This document shows, in pieces, positions 46,215-57,541 of a DNA stretch of 64,000 nucleotides (its first letter is position 1; each line of letters begins with the position of its first letter). Below the pieces are notes generated by a model. That model made no database searches and was not told the origin of the DNA. It saw nothing but the letters and a program-made list of their open reading frames with translations. This DNA comes from Natronospira bacteriovora (lineage in GTDB: Bacteria > Pseudomonadota > Gammaproteobacteria > Natronospirales > Natronospiraceae). The stretch lies in contig NZ_JAVDDT010000009.1 of assembly GCF_030848495.1 (NCBI RefSeq), positions 24,048 to 88,047 of the forward strand, given 5' to 3'. The position numbers and the translations under genes were made by a program.

Positions 46215-48566
46215 CTATAGACCGCCCTCTCGGTCAGATTCTCCCGACCGCCGGCGCGGAGAAACGTCCCCCGCCTCTGGCTGCTCCACCTCGTCCAGCT
46301 GCTCCAGCAACCAGCGATACAGGCGGTGACGCCCGGGATCCGCAACCAGCAATGCCTCGGCGATCATCTCCACTTCCCAGCTCCGCCCGGCCCGCAGGGC
46401 ATCGAGGGCCCGCTCGAACTTCTCGGCCTGCTCTTCCTGCTCGTCGTCCATCAGATCCGGCAGGCCGATGGGCTCGAATATGGTCACCGGCCCCTCGCGG
46501 CCCCGCACATCGGTCCTGCCCAGCTCCATGAAGCGCACTTCCGGAACCGCATTTCGCGTAAATTCGCTGCAGATGATGCCCACACCACATTGTCGGGTCA
46601 GCCCCTCCAGGCGCGAGGCCAGGTTCACCGCATCCCCCATCACGGTATAGGCCATGCGAAACTCGGATCCCATGTTGCCGACACTCATGTGTCCGGTATT
46701 GATGCCGATGCCCAAGCGCAGGCGAGGCCAGCCCCTCTCGGCGAAACGGTTGTTGAGACGGTGCATTTCCTCCTGCATGTCCAGCGCCGCCAGCACGGCA
46801 CGGCGGGCATGATCCGGCATGTCCAGCGGTGCCCCCCAGAACGCCATCACCGAATCCCCCATGTACTTGTCGATGGTACCCCTGTGGTGGTGAATGACCC
46901 GGGTCATCGCGGTTAGGAACTCATTCATCAGATGGGCAAGCTGGCGGGGATTGAGCGCCTCGGCGATACCCGAGAAGCCGTGTATGTCCGAAAACAGCAC
47001 GGTCATGTGGCGGCTTTCCCCGGCCAGCGTGACCGGCTGGGGATGGTCGGAGAGTTCTTCCACCAGTTCCCGGGGTACGTATTGCCCGAACACCCGCGAG
47101 AGCTGGCTCCGGGAGTGCGCTTCTATGATCTGGGTGTAGATCAGGTGGATGACGAACAGGGCGACGATGAACAGGGCCACCGAAGCATAGGGAAGCACCA
47201 GTGACCAGGCCTGCCAGACAATCAGATTGGCCGCGGAGAACAGCCCCAGAGCGGCGATGGCGGCTGTGACCGTTCCCCAGCTGCCCAGATAGAGAAAGGC
47301 GGCCGTCAACAGAAAGCCCAACAGAAACAGGGTCACCACCTCGGTCAGCACCGCATGGCTGGGGCGTTGCAGGACACGCCCTTCCAGCAGTCCGGAAAGA
47401 ATATTGGCCTGAACCTCGATATTGGGCATGGACTGGGCCACCGGCGTGGCGTAGCCCTGTCCCAGCCGGGAGGCCCAGGCACCGACGAGCACCACCCGGT
47501 CTTCGAAAAGGCCCTTCGAGGCCGTTCCGTTGAATACCTCGGCAGCAGAGACATAGGAGAAACTGAAACGAGGGCCCCGGAACGGGACGAGAATCCCGCC
47601 GTCGGACTCCATGGGAATCCGGATGCTGCCGATGTCCAATGCGTGCTGGCTCTGGGTCAGTAGATGGGCATTGGTCTGGATTCTGGGGCGGCCTTCGTCA
47701 CCCAGCACCAGCCAGGCCATCTGCAGGGCAAAGGAGGCATACACCTGCCCCCCATGGTTTCGCAGCAGCGGAACGCGCCGGTAGTGGCCGTCGGAATCCA
47801 GCAGCGGATTGTCCGTGAAGCCGCTGACGGCCGCTTCGGCCACCACCGGAATATTGGCGGTATAGCTTTCGGATTCCAGCGGCTCCAGGCCCTTCGGCAG
47901 CTGTTCCCAGCGCATCAACGGCCTCGGCAGCACGCCCACCGAGCGTCCGTCATCGCCGTCGCGAAACAGCATGGCCGTTCCGACGGCCCGTCCCCGAAGT
48001 GCATCGGCCAGCCACTCGTCGGCACTGCGTTCCTGTCGTGTTTCACCCGGAATTTCCAGCCAGCCGCCAATGGATCGCCACTGGCTGTGCCCACGCTGGC
48101 CGGCGTAGGACACCCGACGTCCGTCCTGGGGCTCGGCAAAGACCACATCCAGCCCCACTGCCCTGGCGCCATATTGCTGAAACAGTGCCTCCACCAGCAC
48201 GCCCATGCGATCCCGCGGCCAGGGCCAGCGCCCTTCCTGGGCGAGACTCGGTTCGTCGACACCGACGATCACGATGTTCGGGTCAACGCTGAACGGCATG
48301 CCCAGTCGCAGCCGGCTGTCGTAGGCCAGGTTTTCCAGATGGGAGATGGCCCGAATATGGACCAGGCCGGCCGCATGCGCCGTGAACAGCGCCAGAAGCA
48401 CTCCGGTCAGCAACAGCCGAATACGGAACTCGCGCTGGCGAGTCCCGATATTGACTGGCAATGACCGCTTGGGAATTCCCACCGTGCCGATGACCTCTGC
48501 CGAATGAATGGCTGCAATGACCTGGCCGCCAGCGAATTCCCCTGCCCGGCCCGGTGAAATCCCCAC
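46215..48566 (-). CDS. CHASE2-domain class III adenylate/guanylate cyclase
   Basis: A protein of up to 783 residues: an N-terminal helix (about 52-68), a large periplasmic CHASE2 sensor domain (to about 390), three membrane helices (about 395-465) and a C-terminal class III cyclase domain. Catalytic signs are FSDIHGFSGIAE and IDKYMGDSVMAFWGAP, with the metal aspartates and the lysine linked to ATP preference. It would produce cAMP in response to an unknown external signal. The frame opens with GTG; a second GTG 27 codons on has an AGAGGT site, so the exact start is uncertain. It could feed the cNMP domains of the protein at 22.9 kb, which is speculation. Confidence 0.88.
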   Translation of the reverse strand: MGISPGRAGEFAGGQVIAAIHSAEVIGTVGIPKRSLPVNIGTRQREFRIRLLLTGVLLALFTAHAAGLVHIRAISHLENLAYDSRLRLGMPFSVDPNIVIVGVDEPSLAQEGRWPWPRDRMGVLVEALFQQYGARAVGLDVVFAEPQDGRRVSYAGQRGHSQWRSIGGWLEIPGETRQERSADEWLADALRGRAVGTAMLFRDGDDGRSVGVLPRPLMRWEQLPKGLEPLESESYTANIPVVAEAAVSGFTDNPLLDSDGHYRRVPLLRNHGGQVYASFALQMAWLVLGDEGRPRIQTNAHLLTQSQHALDIGSIRIPMESDGGILVPFRGPRFSFSYVSAAEVFNGTASKGLFEDRVVLVGAWASRLGQGYATPVAQSMPNIEVQANILSGLLEGRVLQRPSHAVLTEVVTLFLLGFLLTAAFLYLGSWGTVTAAIAALGLFSAANLIVWQAWSLVLPYASVALFIVALFVIHLIYTQIIEAHSRSQLSRVFGQYVPRELVEELSDHPQPVTLAGESRHMTVLFSDIHGFSGIAEALNPRQLAHLMNEFLTAMTRVIHHHRGTIDKYMGDSVMAFWGAPLDMPDHARRAVLAALDMQEEMHRLNNRFAERGWPRLRLGIGINTGHMSVGNMGSEFRMAYTVMGDAVNLASRLEGLTRQCGVGIICSEFTRNAVPEVRFMELGRTDVRGREGPVTIFEPIGLPDLMDDEQEEQAEKFERALDALRAGRSWEVEMIAEALLVADPGRHRLYRWLLEQLDEVEQPEAGDVSPRRRSGESDREGGL

Positions 48567-48701
48567 TTTACACGAACTGGATTGCTACCGGCGCCCGGCA
48601 ACCACCGGGCGGCCTTGAGCATTCCACCAATATGTCCGTATGATGCTCTATTGGAATTCACTTATGGGGGCGCCGGGCCTGGCGCCGGGCGGGAAAGACT
48701 G

Positions 48702-49634
48702 ATGAACCCGAAACTGGGGACGCTGAGTAATCTGGGGGAAAGAATATTGCCGCGGCCGGAACCGCTGCTGCGCTGGGCGCCCCTGGTCGCGACCCTCTTC
48801 CTCATTCTGGTCATTGCCCACACCCTGGCCGACCTCACCTGGCGAATCATTCCCGTGCCCGATGAAAAGGGTCAGACCTCAACCCCTTCCGAGCCATTCG
48901 TCGCGGACAGGGATCAGGGCAGGAACGGCAGCCAGGTGACACGGTTGATCGAATTGTCGGTATTCGGTGACCCGGATCCGGCCGACGAACCCGACGCCAT
49001 TGACCTGGCCGAGGTGGAAGCCCCGGAAACCCAGCTCAACCTGCAGCTGCGTGGTGTCATGGCCACCGAAATCCCGCAGATGGCCATGGCCATCATTGCC
49101 TCGGGGCGCGGCGAAGACAAGATATTCCGTGTTGGCGACCGGATCGGCTCCGGCGCGTCCCTGCGCGCCATCTATGCAGACCGGGTGATCCTTGAGCGGG
49201 GCGGCGACCTGGAAACCCTGCGCCTGCCCCGGGAAGACGAATCCGACAGTGGTCTGACGCGAACCCGCAGCAGCAATGGTCGTCAGGCCAGCCGGCAAAC
49301 GGATGAACAGGTCACCGTGCCGGAAGAGCTGGTCGACCTCCGGGCCGCGATTCAGGAGAACCCGGAACGCATCACGGACGTAATTCGGCCAACGCCCCAT
49401 CACGTTGACGGCGAGATGGTGGGCTTCCGGATTTTCCCCGGTCGCATGCGGGATCAGTTCCAGGCGCTCGGCCTGAGGGCCGGTGACATCGTGACCGCCG
49501 TCAACGGCCAGCCCATGAACTCGCCTGCCGCGGCCATGAGCCTGATGAATGAATTGCAGGATGCCTCATCGGTGGACCTGACCATTGAGCGGGGCGGAAG
49601 ACAAACCTCCGTTACCATTTCCATGGGCAACTGA
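48702..49634 (+). CDS. gspC: GspC, type II secretion inner-membrane subunit
   Basis: A 310-residue protein with one N-terminal membrane helix (about residues 25-50), a homology region (LNLQLRGVMATEIPQMAMAIIASGRGEDKIFRVGD) that contacts the secretin, and a C-terminal PDZ domain (about 215-305, MRDQFQALGLRAGDIVTAVNG). It links the GspD secretin with the inner-membrane platform. The ATG has GGGAAAG upstream. It opens the gspC-D-E-F cluster. Confidence 0.92.
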   Translation: MNPKLGTLSNLGERILPRPEPLLRWAPLVATLFLILVIAHTLADLTWRIIPVPDEKGQTSTPSEPFVADRDQGRNGSQVTRLIELSVFGDPDPADEPDAIDLAEVEAPETQLNLQLRGVMATEIPQMAMAIIASGRGEDKIFRVGDRIGSGASLRAIYADRVILERGGDLETLRLPREDESDSGLTRTRSSNGRQASRQTDEQVTVPEELVDLRAAIQENPERITDVIRPTPHHVDGEMVGFRIFPGRMRDQFQALGLRAGDIVTAVNGQPMNSPAAAMSLMNELQDASSVDLTIERGGRQTSVTISMGN

Positions 49635-49712
49635 CCACGAGCAAGCGAGCATGGGCGGTTGTAGGCCCCAAATGGCATCTGATCACTGAAACCTGCTGGA
49701 CTGGAAAGAACA

Positions 49713-51749
49713 ATGAATCACAAGTCTCCTCGCACTCACCGCCTGCGCCTGCCTGCCCTGGCGGCCATGCTTGCCTTCATGCTGGCCTGGCCGGCGCTTG
49801 CCCTCGCCGATCGGGTCACCCTGAACTACAAGGAGGCAGACATCCGTGAAGTGGCGGCGTCCATCTCCGAGGCAACCGGGAAGAATTTCATCGTCGATCC
49901 GCGGGTAAAGGGGCGAATTACCGTCCAGTCCTCTCGCCCCATCCCCGCCGACGCCGTTTACGACACCTTCCTTTCCATCCTTCAGGTACATGGCTTTGCC
50001 GCCATGCAGACTGGTGAGACGATTAAGATCGTCCCCTCTTCCGATGCCCGGCAAATGCCCGGATCGGAAATGGGCGATGCCATCAGCCGCTTCGGAGACG
50101 AGATCACCACGGCCGTCATTGAACTGGAACATGTGCCGGCCGCGCAGCTGGTCCCCATCCTGCGGCCCCTGATCCCGCAGCATGGTCATCTGGCTTCCGT
50201 GAATGTCTCAAACATGATCATTGTGGCCGACCGGGAAGCCAATGTTGAACGCATTCGGAACCTGATCCGCCGAATCGACCGCGCCAAGGACGATGAAATC
50301 GAGGTCATCCGCCTTGAACACGCCTCGGCCTCGGAGGTGGTACGCGTGCTGACCTCCATGGAACGCCGCGATCGCGGTGACGGCAGCGTACCCTTGAGTC
50401 TGGTGGCTGATGAGCGCAGCAACAGTGTCCTGCTGGGTGGTGACAGCAGTGACCGCGTGCGCATGCGCGCACTCATTTCCCATCTGGACACACCGCTTGA
50501 AGCCGGCGGCAATACCCAGGTGCGTTACCTTCGCTATTCGGACGCGGCGGCCATGTCCGAAGTCCTCCGCAGCCATGTGGAGGACATGGGAAGCGGCGAA
50601 GGCCGGGAAGGTGAACGGGTCAGCATCGTCGCGGACGAAGGAACCAACGCTCTGGTTATTACCGCCCCGCCCCGGCAGATGCGGGAAATCAATTCGGTCA
50701 TTGAGAAGCTGGACATTCGTCGTGCCCAGGTGCTGGTGGAAGCCATCATCGTTGAACTCAGCGAGGATCGCAGTGGTGAGCTGGGTGTCACCTGGGCGGC
50801 GGTGGACGAAAGCGGCAGCAACCCCTTCGGACTCACCCGCTTCCCCCAGTCCGGTGCCGACATCGGCACCATCGGTGGCGCCCTGGCCGCCGGCCAGCCG
50901 GAAGCCGCCCTGCAATCCGCCGGGTCGGGCCTGCTCTTCGGTGTCGGTCGTACGCGTGCCGGCGGCCTGGACTTTGCCGCCCTGTTCCGGGCACTCGCCG
51001 GCGACTCCAAGACCAATATCCTGTCCACGCCCACGCTGGTGACGATGGACAATGAGGAGGCGGAGATCACGGTCGGCCAGCAGGTGCCGTTCCTCACTGG
51101 CAGTTACTCCCAGACCGGGGTCGGCGGTGGCCGTGACGGCCAGCGCGGCGGTGGCATGGGTCTGGTCAACCCCTTCCAGACCATCCAGCGTGAGGATGTG
51201 GGTATTTCCCTGAAGATCACACCCCGCATCAACGAAGGGGATGCCGTCTTCCTGGACATCGAACAGGAAGTCTCAAGCATTGCCAGCGGCGTAAGCGGTG
51301 CCGCCGACCTGATCACCAACAAGCGCTCCATCACCACCCGCGTCATCGTTGAGGACGGCGAAGTCATCGTTCTGGGCGGCTTGATTGACGAGCAACTGCG
51401 CGAACAGGAACAGCGGGTGCCCATACTCGGCAGCATCCCCGTGCTGGGCAACCTGTTCAAGAGCACGCAGACCGCTTCCGAAAAGCGCAATCTGATGGTC
51501 TTTCTCAAACCGGTCATACTGCGCAGCCCGGAAGACTCACGTTTTTACACAGATGCGAAATACAACCGCATTCGTGACCTTCAGCGAGGCGAACGTCAAC
51601 GCGTACCGCTGATCCACGGCGTGCGACGGCCCCAGCTCGAGCCGCTGGAAGAGTTCCGGCACAGCCCGCATCACGGGAGTGACACCGGAAATGGTCGACG
51701 CGTGCCCCGTCTGGACATGCAGGACGAAGAGTACGATGGCGAGCAGTAA
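49713..51749 (+). CDS. gspD: GspD, type II secretion secretin
   Basis: A 678-residue outer-membrane channel protein. After a signal peptide (residues 1-31, ending ALA) come the N0 domain ([18 protein letters not shown]), N1-N3 ring domains and the C-terminal secretin core with VPFLTGSY and [16 protein letters not shown]. The last 60 residues are Arg/His-rich and extend past the core. It overlaps gspE by 14 bp. Confidence 0.95.
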   Translation: MNHKSPRTHRLRLPALAAMLAFMLAWPALALADRVTLNYKEADIREVAASISEATGKNFIVDPRVKGRITVQSSRPIPADAVYDTFLSILQVHGFAAMQTGETIKIVPSSDARQMPGSEMGDAISRFGDEITTAVIELEHVPAAQLVPILRPLIPQHGHLASVNVSNMIIVADREANVERIRNLIRRIDRAKDDEIEVIRLEHASASEVVRVLTSMERRDRGDGSVPLSLVADERSNSVLLGGDSSDRVRMRALISHLDTPLEAGGNTQVRYLRYSDAAAMSEVLRSHVEDMGSGEGREGERVSIVADEGTNALVITAPPRQMREINSVIEKLDIRRAQVLVEAIIVELSEDRSGELGVTWAAVDESGSNPFGLTRFPQSGADIGTIGGALAAGQPEAALQSAGSGLLFGVGRTRAGGLDFAALFRALAGDSKTNILSTPTLVTMDNEEAEITVGQQVPFLTGSYSQTGVGGGRDGQRGGGMGLVNPFQTIQREDVGISLKITPRINEGDAVFLDIEQEVSSIASGVSGAADLITNKRSITTRVIVEDGEVIVLGGLIDEQLREQEQRVPILGSIPVLGNLFKSTQTASEKRNLMVFLKPVILRSPEDSRFYTDAKYNRIRDLQRGERQRVPLIHGVRRPQLEPLEEFRHSPHHGSDTGNGRRVPRLDMQDEEYDGEQ

Positions 51750-53328
51750 CCCCTTCGAGGAAGAAAGCGAAGATATCTCCACCGATATCTCCACCGATAT
51801 CGGCAACCGCCAGGCTTTGGCCGAGCCGCTGCCGCCGGACCCGGAGACGGATGACAGCGACCGCACCCGCCTTCCCTTCGCCTTCGCCCGCCGTCATGGC
51901 GTGCTGCTGGGCGAAGCGCTGGAGGATGGGCGGATTGAAGCCATCTGCCGTTCCCGCCCCCGGCCGGACGCATTGCGGGAGGTTCGCCGATACGCGGGTG
52001 TGGGGCTCGCCTTGCGCAAGGTGTCGGCCGAGGAATTCGACCAACGTCTGCAGCGGGCCTATGAGGCGGCCAACTCCGCGACCCAGATGATGGAGGGACT
52101 GGAAGAAGACGTTGACCTCAACAGCGTTGCCCAGTCCCTGCCGGAACCCGAGGATCTGCTGGAGGCGGATGACGATGCGCCCATTATCCGGCTGATCAAT
52201 GCGCTGCTGACCGAGGCGGTAAAGGAAGGAGCCTCGGACATTCACATCGAACCCTTCGAGAACCGCCTGGTGGTGCGTTTCCGCGTGGACGGCGTTCTGC
52301 GCGAGGCGCTGACTTCCCGCCGGGCAGTGGCGCCCCTGCTGGTTTCCCGCGTCAAGGTGATGGCGAAACTGGACATTGCCGAAAAAAGGGTGCCCCAGGA
52401 CGGCCGCATATCTCTGCGGGTGGCCGGGCGCGCCGTGGACGTGCGCGTTTCCACCCTGCCCTCGGGCCATGGCGAACGCGTGGTACTGCGTCTTCTCGAC
52501 AAACAGGCCGGCCGCCTGGATCTGGATCACCTGGGCATGGAGCCAAAGGCCCAGGCACTGATGGATGATCTCATTCACAAGCCGCATGGCATCATTCTGG
52601 TCACCGGCCCGACCGGCTCGGGCAAGACCACGACCCTGTACGCGAGTCTTACCCGGCTGAATGAGACCAGTCGCAACATCATGACCGTGGAAGATCCGAT
52701 CGAGTATTATCTGGACGGCATTGGTCAGACCCAGGTCAGCACCAAGGTACACATGACCTTCGCCCGCGGGCTGCGGGCCATTCTCCGCCAGGATCCGGAC
52801 GTGGTCATGGTGGGTGAAATCCGCGATCTGGAAACCGCGGAAATCGCGGTGCAGGCCAGCCTGACCGGCCATCTGGTGCTCTCGACCCTCCACACCAACA
52901 CCGCAGTCGGCGCCGTTGCCCGTCTGCGTGACATGGGCGTTGAGCCCTTCCTGCTTTCATCTTCCCTTCTCGGGCTGCTGGCACAGCGCCTGGTGCGGAA
53001 GCTGTGTCCGGACTGCAAGACTGCCTATGAACCGGAAGCACGGGAGCTGGAGCAACTGGCCTTCCCAACCGAACAGAAAATGACCCTGTACAGGCCCAAC
53101 GGCTGTGACAAATGCAATCATTCCGGATACCGCGGGCGGATGGGCATCTACGAGCTGATCCCCATTGACGATCGCCTGCGCACGATGATCCATGACGGTG
53201 CTTCCGAACAGCAGCTGGAGAGCTACGCCCGCAAGTTCTCCGCCAGCATCCGTGAAGATGGCCGCCGCAAGGTGCTTGCCGGAGAAACCACCATTGAGGA
53301 AGTTGTCCGAGTGACCCGGGAAGACTGA
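51736..53328 (+). CDS. gspE: GspE, type II secretion ATPase
   Basis: A 530-residue cytoplasmic hexameric ATPase. Walker A is GPTGSGKTT (291-299), the Asp box is [18 protein letters not shown], Walker B is [12 protein letters not shown], and the zinc-binding tetracysteine region is present (CPDC ... CDKC). A 12-bp tandem repeat near the 5' end encodes ISTDISTD. The start overlaps the gspD end; AGGA lies 11 bases upstream. The stop overlaps gspF by one base. Confidence 0.95.
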   Translation: MASSNPFEEESEDISTDISTDIGNRQALAEPLPPDPETDDSDRTRLPFAFARRHGVLLGEALEDGRIEAICRSRPRPDALREVRRYAGVGLALRKVSAEEFDQRLQRAYEAANSATQMMEGLEEDVDLNSVAQSLPEPEDLLEADDDAPIIRLINALLTEAVKEGASDIHIEPFENRLVVRFRVDGVLREALTSRRAVAPLLVSRVKVMAKLDIAEKRVPQDGRISLRVAGRAVDVRVSTLPSGHGERVVLRLLDKQAGRLDLDHLGMEPKAQALMDDLIHKPHGIILVTGPTGSGKTTTLYASLTRLNETSRNIMTVEDPIEYYLDGIGQTQVSTKVHMTFARGLRAILRQDPDVVMVGEIRDLETAEIAVQASLTGHLVLSTLHTNTAVGAVARLRDMGVEPFLLSSSLLGLLAQRLVRKLCPDCKTAYEPEARELEQLAFPTEQKMTLYRPNGCDKCNHSGYRGRMGIYELIPIDDRLRTMIHDGASEQQLESYARKFSASIREDGRRKVLAGETTIEEVVRVTRED

Positions 53329-54563
53329 TGGCCGCCTTCGAATACACAGCCCTGGACGCCCGGGGCAAACCGAAAAAGGGTGTCATCGAGGGTGACACGG
53401 CCCGCCATATCCGGCAGCAGCTGCGAGAGCAGCGGCTGACGCCACTTGAAGTACGGGAAATTGCCGGTGGCCGCAGGAAAGCCGGGAATTCCGAAAGCAC
53501 GTCCTCCACGGCCAACCGTTTCGGGCGGGGCATCAGCGCCGGTGACCTGGCCCTGCTGACCCGCCAGCTGGCCACCCTGATCCGTTCCGGGCTGCCCCTG
53601 GAAGAAGCGGTCAGTGCCGTTGCGCAGCAAAGCGAGAAGGCCCGGGTAAAGAGCATCCTGATGGCCGTCCGCTCCCGCGTGCTGGAAGGCCATACCCTGG
53701 CGGATGGCCTGGGCGAATTCCCGAACGCCTTTCCGGAAATTTATCGCTCCACGGTGGCGGCCGGTGAACAATCCGGGCACCTGGACGGGGTACTGGAGCG
53801 GCTGGCCGAGTACACGGAAACCCGCCAGCAGATGCGCTCCAAGATTTCCCAGGCCATGGTCTACCCCATCGTACTCACCGTGGTGGCCATACTGATCATC
53901 GTGGGCATGCTGGTTCACGTGGTGCCGCAGGTGGTCACTGTCTTCGAGGACACCGGGCAACAGTTGCCACAGCTCACCCAGTTCATGATCGGAGCCAGCG
54001 AGTTTTTGCAACAAAGTGGCCTGTGGATGCTGATCGGACTGGTGGCCGTGGGCTACGGGGTAAAACGCCTGCTCCGGCAGGAAGGACCGCGCCGGCGCTT
54101 CCATCACCTGATTCTCCGCATTCCCCTGGTGGGCCGCCTGAACCGGGGCTTCAACACAGCCCGCTTTGCACGCACCCTGAGCATCCTGGCCGGCAGCGGT
54201 GTTCCGGTTCTGGATTCCCTTCGCATTTCCGGCGAGGTAGTCAGCAATCTGCCCATGCGCGATGCCATTCACGAGGCCACCAATCGGGTGCGGGAAGGTG
54301 CCCCCATCGGGCGCTCCCTGGCGGCCAGCGGCCTTTTTCCACCCATGACCATTCACTTGATCCGAAGCGGCGAGACCTCCGGCGAGCTCGAGGAAATGCT
54401 TGAGCGGGCCGCCTCCAACCAGGAATGGGAAATGGAATCCCTGACCTCGACGCTGATGTCATTGCTGCAGCCCGTGCTCATCATGGTCATGGCCGTGGTG
54501 GTACTCCTGATCGTGCTCGCCCTGATGATGCCGATTCTGGAACTGAACCGCCTGGTGGCCTGA
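53328..54563 (+). CDS. gspF: GspF, type II secretion platform protein
   Basis: A 411-residue inner-membrane protein with two related cytoplasmic domains (about residues 75-195 and 275-385) and three membrane helices. Typical motifs are LTRQLATLIRSGLPLEEAV and the repeat FARTLSILAGSGVPVLDSL. The gene starts with TGATG shared with gspE. The pseudopilin genes gspG-K, which often follow, are not present downstream. Confidence 0.94.
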   Translation: MAAFEYTALDARGKPKKGVIEGDTARHIRQQLREQRLTPLEVREIAGGRRKAGNSESTSSTANRFGRGISAGDLALLTRQLATLIRSGLPLEEAVSAVAQQSEKARVKSILMAVRSRVLEGHTLADGLGEFPNAFPEIYRSTVAAGEQSGHLDGVLERLAEYTETRQQMRSKISQAMVYPIVLTVVAILIIVGMLVHVVPQVVTVFEDTGQQLPQLTQFMIGASEFLQQSGLWMLIGLVAVGYGVKRLLRQEGPRRRFHHLILRIPLVGRLNRGFNTARFARTLSILAGSGVPVLDSLRISGEVVSNLPMRDAIHEATNRVREGAPIGRSLAASGLFPPMTIHLIRSGETSGELEEMLERAASNQEWEMESLTSTLMSLLQPVLIMVMAVVVLLIVLALMMPILELNRLVA

Positions 54564-54646
54564 GGGCCCCGGCTTCCATCCCGGCCTGGCAGCAGGCATA
54601 GTGACTTCATGATCCGCTGCCGCCGGCACCTGCCGGGAGGAACCCC

Positions 54647-55483
54647 ATGCGCGTCAAGCTGCTCTCTCTCTTCTCCCTGCTCGTTCTTGCCACTGCCATC
54701 GCACTCGCGGCCTTCGCCCGGGAAACACGGCCGGAGCTGGTGGAAGTGGAGCTGGCGACGGTGGGTTTCGATCGTAACAGCGGCACACCGGTGGCCCTGC
54801 TACGTGAACCGGAGTCGGGAGAGGTGGTACCGATCTTCATCGGCCTGATCGAGGCCCAGGCCATCCTCCAGGGCCTGCATGACATTGCCAGTCCACGCCC
54901 GATGACCCACGACCTGCTGGCCAATACCATCGCCGGCCTGGATGCATCCCTGGAAGTACTCCAGGTGCACGAACTGCGCAACGGCACCTATTACGGGCGA
55001 CTGCTCCTTCGCCGGAGCGGCGGCAACGAAGTCACAGAGATCGATACCCGCCCCAGCGATGGCATGGCCCTGGCCGTGCGCACCGGTGCTCGCATCGAGG
55101 TGAGTCGGGAGATTCTGCGCGCCGGGCTGGACTTTGATTTCCAGGCACCGGAAGGCAGCGGCGACATTGTGCAGGCTGCCGGCATCACGGTCGTCAATGC
55201 CACGGGTGAATTACGTCAGGAGCTGGGCCTTCCCTCCGACCCCGGCGTGCTGGTGAGTAGCGTCAGAGCCGCGGCGAGGGAAGCTGGCCTGCAGGCGGGC
55301 GACCTGATCATTGCCGTCGGGGAACGTCGCCCGAGCAGCCCCCTGGACTTCCTTGATGCGATTCGTGCCGTACCCGGTGAGGAAAAAGCGCGCATCCGCT
55401 ATTGGCGGGAAGGTGAAGAATACGAAATCGTGGTACCCACTGAAGTCCCGCGGGAAGAATCCGCGGAGCATGAGCGACTCTAG
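54647..55483 (+). CDS. Secreted bifunctional-nuclease (DUF151) plus PDZ protein
   Basis: A 278-residue protein. Residues 1-24 form a signal peptide or N-terminal membrane anchor. Residues 30-150 match the BFN/DUF151 domain (VPIFIGLIEAQAI, TRPSDGMALAVRT), known from bifunctional nucleases, although nuclease function is not shown for bacterial members. Residues 185-270 form a PDZ domain (GLPSDPGVLVSSVRAAAREAGLQAGDLIIAVG). Export of a BFN domain with a PDZ is unusual. It lies 83 bp after gspF and ends close to the convergent fabH, with a short 6-bp CTAGGG/CCCTAG stem between the stops. A role beside type II secretion is only suggested by location. Confidence 0.82.
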   Translation: MRVKLLSLFSLLVLATAIALAAFARETRPELVEVELATVGFDRNSGTPVALLREPESGEVVPIFIGLIEAQAILQGLHDIASPRPMTHDLLANTIAGLDASLEVLQVHELRNGTYYGRLLLRRSGGNEVTEIDTRPSDGMALAVRTGARIEVSREILRAGLDFDFQAPEGSGDIVQAAGITVVNATGELRQELGLPSDPGVLVSSVRAAAREAGLQAGDLIIAVGERRPSSPLDFLDAIRAVPGEEKARIRYWREGEEYEIVVPTEVPREESAEHERL

Positions 55484-55498
55484 GGGAAACCAGCTTCC

Positions 55499-56464
55499 CT
55501 AGTAGCGCAGGAGTGCCGAACCCCAGGTGAAGCCACCACCGAATGCCTCGAGCAGGAGCGTCTGCCCGCGCTGGATTCGACCATCCCTGACGGCGACGTC
55601 CAGCGCCATGGGAACGGACGCGGCCGAGGTGTTGCCGTGATCCTGAACGGTGAGAATGACCCGCTCCATCGGCATCTTCAGCTTCTTGGCCGTCGCTTCG
55701 ATGATGCGCAGATTGGCCTGGTGGGGAATGAGCCAGTCGATGTCGTCGTTGCTCATGTTGTTGGCGGCCAGGGTCTCGCGGGCAATGCGCCCCAGAGTGG
55801 TTATTGCCACGCGGAACACTTCATTGCCCTTCATCTGCACAAAATCCTTGCCGGATTTCAGGTCATTGAAGCCCTTCGAAACACCCGAAGGAAAGTAGAG
55901 CAGATCCTTGTAACCGCCGTCGGCATGGATATGCGTGGAAATGATGCCAGGCTCATCCGAGGCTTCCAGCACCACGGCCCCGGCACCATCACCGAAAAGT
56001 ACGCAGGTTGAACGATCCGTCCAGTCGATGAAGCGTGACAGGGTCTCGGCACCGACGACCAGGGCACGCTTGGCCGCCCCGGTACGGATGAACTTGTCTG
56101 CAATGCTCAGGCCATAGATGAATCCGCTGCAGGCAGCCTCCAGACCAATGGCAGGCACACCGCGATTACCAAGGCGCTCCTGCAGCAGACAGCCCACGTT
56201 GGGAAAAATCTGATCCGGTGTGGTCGTACCGACAATGATGAGGTCGATATCCTCGGGGCCAACGCCCGCCATCTCCATGGCATTGCGTGCGGCGTGCTCA
56301 CAGAGATCGCAGGTGGTTTCACCGTCGGCTGCAATATGCCGGCGCTCGATACCGGTTCGCTCCCGAATCCACTGATCATTGGTTTCGACCATCTTTTCCA
56401 GGTCGAAATTACTCAGCACCTTCTCGGGAAGATAACGACCGGTACCGGCTATGCGTGCATACAT
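55499..56464 (-). CDS. fabH: FabH, beta-ketoacyl-ACP synthase III
   Basis: A 321-residue condensing enzyme that starts fatty-acid synthesis from acetyl-CoA and malonyl-ACP. The Cys-His-Asn triad is visible in [19 protein letters not shown] and [11 protein letters not shown]. Length and N-terminus ([17 protein letters not shown]) are typical. It is translationally coupled to plsX (TGATG) and is the last gene of the yceD-rpmF-plsX-fabH operon visible here; no fabD follows downstream, where a convergent gene lies instead. Confidence 0.97.
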   Translation of the reverse strand: MYARIAGTGRYLPEKVLSNFDLEKMVETNDQWIRERTGIERRHIAADGETTCDLCEHAARNAMEMAGVGPEDIDLIIVGTTTPDQIFPNVGCLLQERLGNRGVPAIGLEAACSGFIYGLSIADKFIRTGAAKRALVVGAETLSRFIDWTDRSTCVLFGDGAGAVVLEASDEPGIISTHIHADGGYKDLLYFPSGVSKGFNDLKSGKDFVQMKGNEVFRVAITTLGRIARETLAANNMSNDDIDWLIPHQANLRIIEATAKKLKMPMERVILTVQDHGNTSAASVPMALDVAVRDGRIQRGQTLLLEAFGGGFTWGSALLRY

Positions 56465-57492
56465 CAGACACCCTGCCCTTCATTGACTTCATTGGCCATC
56501 AGCCGGCTGATACGTGCCGGCACATCTTTTTCGACTTCCAAAGCTGCTATTCGAATGGCATTTTCGAAGGCAACTTCATCCGCCCCACCGTGGCTCTTGA
56601 TGACGATGCCCTGCAAGCCGACGAAACTGGCTCCATTATAACGCCTGGGATCGGTTCGGCGCTTGAGAGAACGCAGAACCGGCAGTGCCACCAGCCCGAG
56701 TAGGCGGGTAAACCAGTTGCGATTGAATTCTTCCCGGATATAGGTGCCGATCATCTTCGCGACGCCTTCCATGGTCTTGAGGGAGACATTACCGACAAAC
56801 CCCTCACTCACGACCACGTCCACCTTGCCGGAGAAGATATCATTCCCTTCCACGTAGCCAATGTAGTTCAGCCGGCTTTCCTGAAGGAGCTGGGAGGCAT
56901 CGCGGACCGTTTCCGTGCCCTTGATCTCTTCCTCGCCGATATTCAGCAAACCCACCTTGGGGTTGGAAATATCATGGATGGCCGCTGCCAGCGCGGAACC
57001 CATGACACCGAATTGCAACAGGTGCTCTGCCGTGCAGTCGGCATTCGCGCCCAGATCCAGCATATGAGTGTGACCACCCACGGCCGGAATGGGGCAGATG
57101 ATGGCGGGACGATCAATACCGGGCAGGGTCTTGAGAACGAATCGGGCCGTTGCCATCAGTGCGCCGGTATTGCCGGCACTGACACAGGCCTGGGCTTCAC
57201 CCTGCTTGACCAGGTTGATGGCGACGCGCATGGAGGAGTCTTTCTTGCCGCGCAACGCCTGGGATGGCAGCTCATCCATTGCCACGACCTGACTGGCATG
57301 ATGGATGCGAACACGCCCGGCATGACGTGCACCGGTGTGGCCTAGCTGGGATTCCAGAACGGCTTCGTCACCGACCAGAATCAGATCCACATCGTCCCGC
57401 TTGTCGAGAAAGGAAAAGGCGGCCGGCACCACCACACTGGGCCCGTGATCCCCACCCATGGCATCAAGCGCCAATGTAATCCGACCACTCAT
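56464..57492 (-). CDS. plsX: PlsX, phosphate acyltransferase
   Basis: A 342-residue enzyme that makes acyl-phosphate from acyl-ACP for phospholipid synthesis. Family marks are [28 protein letters not shown] and [13 protein letters not shown]. The ATG at 57492 is selected because the conserved N-terminus begins there; the frame is open 186 bp upstream but runs through the intergenic terminator. Between rpmF and plsX lies a terminator hairpin, so part of its transcription depends on read-through or a promoter of its own. Confidence 0.96.
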   Translation of the reverse strand: MSGRITLALDAMGGDHGPSVVVPAAFSFLDKRDDVDLILVGDEAVLESQLGHTGARHAGRVRIHHASQVVAMDELPSQALRGKKDSSMRVAINLVKQGEAQACVSAGNTGALMATARFVLKTLPGIDRPAIICPIPAVGGHTHMLDLGANADCTAEHLLQFGVMGSALAAAIHDISNPKVGLLNIGEEEIKGTETVRDASQLLQESRLNYIGYVEGNDIFSGKVDVVVSEGFVGNVSLKTMEGVAKMIGTYIREEFNRNWFTRLLGLVALPVLRSLKRRTDPRRYNGASFVGLQGIVIKSHGGADEVAFENAIRIAALEVEKDVPARISRLMANEVNEGQGV

Positions 57493-57541
57493 GAGATCTC
57501 TCCAGCCACTCTCATGCGCGCTTTTCCCGTTGTTCGATCCT

